Below, in pieces: positions 11,994-14,266 of a DNA stretch of 14,266 bases. Origin of the DNA: JACMOY01 sp038322575 (GTDB lineage Bacteria > Actinomycetota > Actinomycetes > Actinomycetales > Angustibacteraceae); contig JBBQGB010000074.1 in NCBI GenBank assembly GCA_038322575.1, forward strand, positions 1 through 14,266, given 5' to 3'. Position 1 is the stretch's first letter, and each line of letters opens with the position of its first letter. The translations under genes were made by a program, and so were the position numbers. The notes beneath the pieces were generated by a model. That model saw only the letters and a program-made list of their open reading frames with translations. It made no database searches and was not told where the DNA came from.

Positions 11994-13982
11994 CTAGGCC
12001 CCTCTCACGTGGACGATGTGGGCGGGTTCGACGTGCGGGTCCAGCCGCACGAACACGTGCTCACCCCAGTGCCACTCGTTTCCCGTCACCAGGTCGTGCG
12101 CCACGAACGAGGTGCCCCAGGGCAGGCCGAGCGCGGGCAGGTCGAGGTGGACGGTCGTGGCCCGCACGCCGTGCGGGTCGAGGTTGACGACGACGATCAG
12201 CAGGTCGGGGCGGCCGGTCGGCGACTGAGCCGCTGTGAGCCGCCGGCTGTAGGCGATGATCGAGTCGTCGTCGGTCGGGTGGAACACGATGTTGCGCAGG
12301 CGCTGCAGCGCCGGGTGGTCGCGCCTGATCTGGTTCAGCCGCGTCAGCCAGGGCGCGATGCTGCGTCCCTCGCGCTCGGCGCCGGCCCAGTCACGGGCCT
12401 TGAACTCGTACTTCTCGTTGTCGATCTGCTCCTCGACGCCGGGCCGCGCGACGTTCTCGACCAGCTCGTACCCCGAGTAGATCCCCCAGGTCGGGGCCAT
12501 CGTCGCGGCCAGCGCAGCCCGCAGCCGAAAGGCCGGGCGCCCGCCGTACTGCAGCGTCGGGGTGAGGATGTCGTGCGTCGTCGGCCAGAAGCTGGGGCGC
12601 ATGTAGTCGGCGCTGTCGCCGGACAGCTCTGTGAGGTACTCGGTGAGCTCGGCCTTGGTGTTGCGCCAGGTGAAGTACGTGTACGACTGGTGGAACCCGA
12701 CCTTGGCCAGGGTGTGCATCATCGCCGGCCGGGTGAACGCCTCGGCGAGGAACACCACCTCGGGTTGGCGCGCCGCGACCTGGGCGATCAGCCACTCCCA
12801 GAACTGCACCGGCTTGGTGTGCGGGTTGTCGACCCGGAACAGCGTGACCCCGTGCTCGGCCCAGAGCAGGACCACGCGCAGCACCTCGGCGTAGATCCCC
12901 GCGGGGTCGTTGTCGAAGTTCACCGGGTAGATGTCCTGGTACTTCTTGGGCGGGTTCTCGGCGTAGGCGATGGTGCCGTCGGACTTGGTCGTGAACCACT
13001 CGGGGTGCGCGGTGACCCACGGGTGGTCGGGGGAGCACTGCAGCGCGAGGTCGAGCGCGACCTCCAGGCCGAGGCGCCGGGCCTCGGCGACGAACGCGTC
13101 GAAGTCCGCGAAGGTGCCGAGGGTGGGCTCGATGGCGTCGTGACCGCCGTCGGTCGACCCGATCGCGTACGGCGACCCCGGGTCCTGCGGCCGCGGGTCC
13201 AGGGTGTTGTTGCGGCCCTTGCGGTTCGTCGTCCCGATCGGGTGGATCGGCGTCAGGTAGGCGACGTCGAAACCCATGGCCGCGATGCCCTCCAGCCGCC
13301 GGGCTGCGGTGCGCAGCGTCCCGCTCGTCCAGGTGTCGCTGCGCTCGTCGTACGTCGCGCCCTCCGACCGTGGGAAGAACTCGTACCAGGCGCCGACCAG
13401 GGCCCGCTCGCGCTGCACGCGCAGGGGCAGCTCGGCGCTCGGGCTGACCATCTCGCGCACCGGGACCGCGGCGAGGGCCGAGTGGACCGCGGCCGACGTC
13501 CCGGCCGCCAGCCGCGCCTGCGCCGGCCGGGCCGTGTCGCGCAGGCCCACCACGGCCTCGGCCAGGACGCGCTCGTGCGCGGCCGACCGGCCCGGCGCGG
13601 CACCCGCGGACTCCAGCAGCAGGGCGCCCTCGGCGAGCATCAGCTCGGTGTCGACGTCGGCGGCGACCTTCAGGACGGCGTCGTGCGCCCAGGTGCTGTA
13701 GGGGTCGGACCACCCCTCGACGCGGAAGGTCCACTCGCCCTCGGCGTCCGGCACCAGGTCGGCGCCCCACAGGTCCAGCCCCGGCTCGAGGCAGGTCATC
13801 TGCACGGGCGCCCGCTCGGCGCCGTCCGGCCCGGTGAGCACCGCCGTCGCGCTGACGGCGTCGTGGCCCTCGCGGAAGACGGTGGCCCGCACCGGGACCG
13901 CCTCACCGACGACGCACCGAGCAGGCCACCGACCGGAGTCGACGACGGGGGACAGGGCCAGGACGGGGATGCGACCGATCAC
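11994..13982 (-). CDS. glgE: GlgE, alpha-1,4-glucan:maltose-1-phosphate maltosyltransferase
   Basis: GlgE transfers maltosyl units from maltose 1-phosphate to the growing alpha-1,4-glucan. The 662-residue product starts IGRIPVLALSPVVD after the initiating GTG, as GlgE proteins typically do, then has the N-terminal beta domain (VRATVFREGHDAV, 31-43), a helical insertion (about 110-180) and the GH13_3 barrel. Catalytic residues are nucleophile Asp385 in FRVDNPHTKP, acid/base Glu414 in FLAEAFTRP and Asp471 in THDIL. This spacing matches Asp394/Glu423/Asp480 of the Streptomyces coelicolor enzyme with a constant offset of nine. The maltosyl-site lysine segment ENPPKKYQDIYPVNF is present. The frame stays open upstream to 14234, but that extension crosses the glgP start and has no GlgE-like sequence, so I use the GTG at 13982. 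There is no good ribosome-binding site; a TAGCGT hexamer 7 bases upstream suggests a leaderless transcript. It is the presumed first gene of the minus-strand operon. Confidence 0.97.
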   Translation of the reverse strand: MIGRIPVLALSPVVDSGRWPARCVVGEAVPVRATVFREGHDAVSATAVLTGPDGAERAPVQMTCLEPGLDLWGADLVPDAEGEWTFRVEGWSDPYSTWAHDAVLKVAADVDTELMLAEGALLLESAGAAPGRSAAHERVLAEAVVGLRDTARPAQARLAAGTSAAVHSALAAVPVREMVSPSAELPLRVQRERALVGAWYEFFPRSEGATYDERSDTWTSGTLRTAARRLEGIAAMGFDVAYLTPIHPIGTTNRKGRNNTLDPRPQDPGSPYAIGSTDGGHDAIEPTLGTFADFDAFVAEARRLGLEVALDLALQCSPDHPWVTAHPEWFTTKSDGTIAYAENPPKKYQDIYPVNFDNDPAGIYAEVLRVVLLWAEHGVTLFRVDNPHTKPVQFWEWLIAQVAARQPEVVFLAEAFTRPAMMHTLAKVGFHQSYTYFTWRNTKAELTEYLTELSGDSADYMRPSFWPTTHDILTPTLQYGGRPAFRLRAALAATMAPTWGIYSGYELVENVARPGVEEQIDNEKYEFKARDWAGAEREGRSIAPWLTRLNQIRRDHPALQRLRNIVFHPTDDDSIIAYSRRLTAAQSPTGRPDLLIVVVNLDPHGVRATTVHLDLPALGLPWGTSFVAHDLVTGNEWHWGEHVFVRLDPHVEPAHIVHVRGA
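11999..12006 (-). promoter_or_regulatory. treS ribosome-binding site inside the end of glgE
   Basis: The minus strand reads GAGAGGGG, 7 bases before the treS ATG. It lies across the last glgE codons, so treS can be loaded independently although it is only 2 bp from the glgE stop. Confidence 0.7.
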
Positions 13983-13989
13983 CGCAGGG

Positions 13990-13995
13990 ACGCTA
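13990..13995 (-). promoter_or_regulatory. Candidate -10 element of a leaderless glgE transcript
   Basis: The minus strand reads TAGCGT (TANNNT form), ending exactly 7 bases before the glgE GTG. In actinobacteria this spacing is typical of transcripts that begin at the start codon. I see no clear -35 box. The weak ribosome-binding region supports the idea; it is not proven. Confidence 0.45.
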
Positions 13996-14048
13996 CCGAC
14001 TGCGGGGTGCCCGGCGCACACCAGCGCCACCGGGACGCGCGCCGGGGA

Positions 14049-14074
14049 GTGCAAGATCTTGCACAGCATGCAAG
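14049..14074. promoter_or_regulatory. Palindromic operator-like site in the glgE/glgP divergent region
   Basis: GTGCAAGATCTTGCAC (14049-14064) is a perfect 16-bp palindrome built from TGCAAG and CTTGCA. A further TGCAAG at 14069-14074 pairs with the CTTGCA at 14058-14063 across 5 bases. The palindrome centre is about 74 bases from the glgE start and 70 from the glgP start, so it sits almost midway. The CTTGCA half-site resembles operators reported for LacI-family maltose/amylase repressors of actinobacteria (Reg1/MalR), from memory. Its use as a shared site controlling both directions is inferred. Confidence 0.6.
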
Positions 14075-14113
14075 AGGCCAGCCGGAGCGACCACCGGAGG
14101 TGACCGGGGCCAC

Positions 14114-14119
14114 TACGAT
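14114..14119 (+). promoter_or_regulatory. Candidate -10 element of a leaderless glgP transcript
   Basis: TACGAT ends exactly 7 bases before the GTG at 14127, the same geometry as on the glgE side. A GGAGG at 14096-14100 lies 20 or more bases from either possible start, too far to act as a normal ribosome-binding site. No clear -35 box is visible. Confidence 0.5.
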
Positions 14120-14126
14120 CATGAGC

Positions 14127-14266
14127 GTGAGAGCGATCCGACGCTTCAGCGTCCGCACCGTCCTGCCCGCGCCCATCGCCGCTCTCGGCGAGCTCGCGAG
14201 CAACCTGCGCTGGTCGTGGCACCCCCCGACCCACGACCTGTTCTCGGGTCTGGACCCCCAGCTGTG
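14127..14266 (+). CDS. glgP: Alpha-glucan phosphorylase, N-terminal part (3' partial)
   Basis: Only the first 46 codons are in the window. The sequence after the GTG reads RAIRRFSVRTVLPAPIAALG and continues ELASNLRWSWHPPTHDLF, which I recognise as the N-terminus of the actinobacterial type of alpha-glucan (glycogen) phosphorylase, with the N-terminal DUF3417-like region that precedes the GT35 phosphorylase domain. The enzyme releases glucose 1-phosphate from alpha-1,4-glucan, which Pgm then converts. The GTG at 14127 is preferred because known homologues start with the same residues and because of the TACGAT hexamer 7 bases upstream. An in-frame ATG at 14121 would add two residues. It is transcribed away from glgE. 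The catalytic part lies beyond the window, so activity cannot be judged here. Confidence 0.85.
   Translation, partial: MRAIRRFSVRTVLPAPIAALGELASNLRWSWHPPTHDLFSGLDPQL

Noticed and set aside
11994..14234. GlgE start at 14234 giving 746 residues
   Set aside because: The extra 84 residues overlap glgP and the palindromic region and do not look like GlgE. The GTG at 13982 fits the family N-terminus.

Overview
The window is very GC-rich and densely coded, with GTG and TTG-type starts, 4-base stop/start overlaps and no sign of mobile DNA. This points to a high-GC actinobacterium (Actinomycetota). The GlgE-pathway gene order and the actinobacterial type of glucan phosphorylase agree; I cannot name genus or species from the sequence alone.

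Left part (1-2156, + strand): the C-terminal end of a membrane protein, a predicted lipoprotein of unknown function that overlaps it by 4 bases, and a thioredoxin-TPR protein of the YbbN/CnoX kind. A long stem-loop (2183-2244) separates this block from the converging genes on the other strand.

Main part (2272-13982, - strand; transcribed from right to left): glgE, treS, a single open frame fusing maltokinase and glgB, a GAF-GGDEF-GAF diguanylate cyclase, pgm, and a GNAT-Nudix fusion. Junctions are 2 bp apart (glgE/treS), overlapping by 4 bp (treS/mak-glgB, cyclase/pgm, pgm/GNAT-Nudix) or 45 bp apart (glgB/cyclase), so one operon is plausible. Right end (14127-14266, + strand): the start of a divergent alpha-glucan phosphorylase gene, glgP.

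How the genes work together: TreS interconverts trehalose and maltose, maltokinase makes maltose 1-phosphate, GlgE extends alpha-glucan from it, GlgB branches the glucan, GlgP releases glucose 1-phosphate, and Pgm links that to glucose 6-phosphate. The locus therefore encodes both building and breakdown of glycogen-like glucan. glgC, glgA/glgM and glgX are not in the window. The embedded diguanylate cyclase suggests a link to c-di-GMP signalling.

The glgE/glgP divergent region (13983-14126) holds a perfect 16-bp palindrome plus a third half-site, and each gene has a TANNNT hexamer exactly 7 bases before a GTG start, the spacing expected for leaderless transcripts. The most notable items are the Mak-GlgB fusion, the cyclase inside the glycogen locus and this symmetric regulatory region. 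I found no clearly new system such as a defence island, CRISPR array or mobile element.
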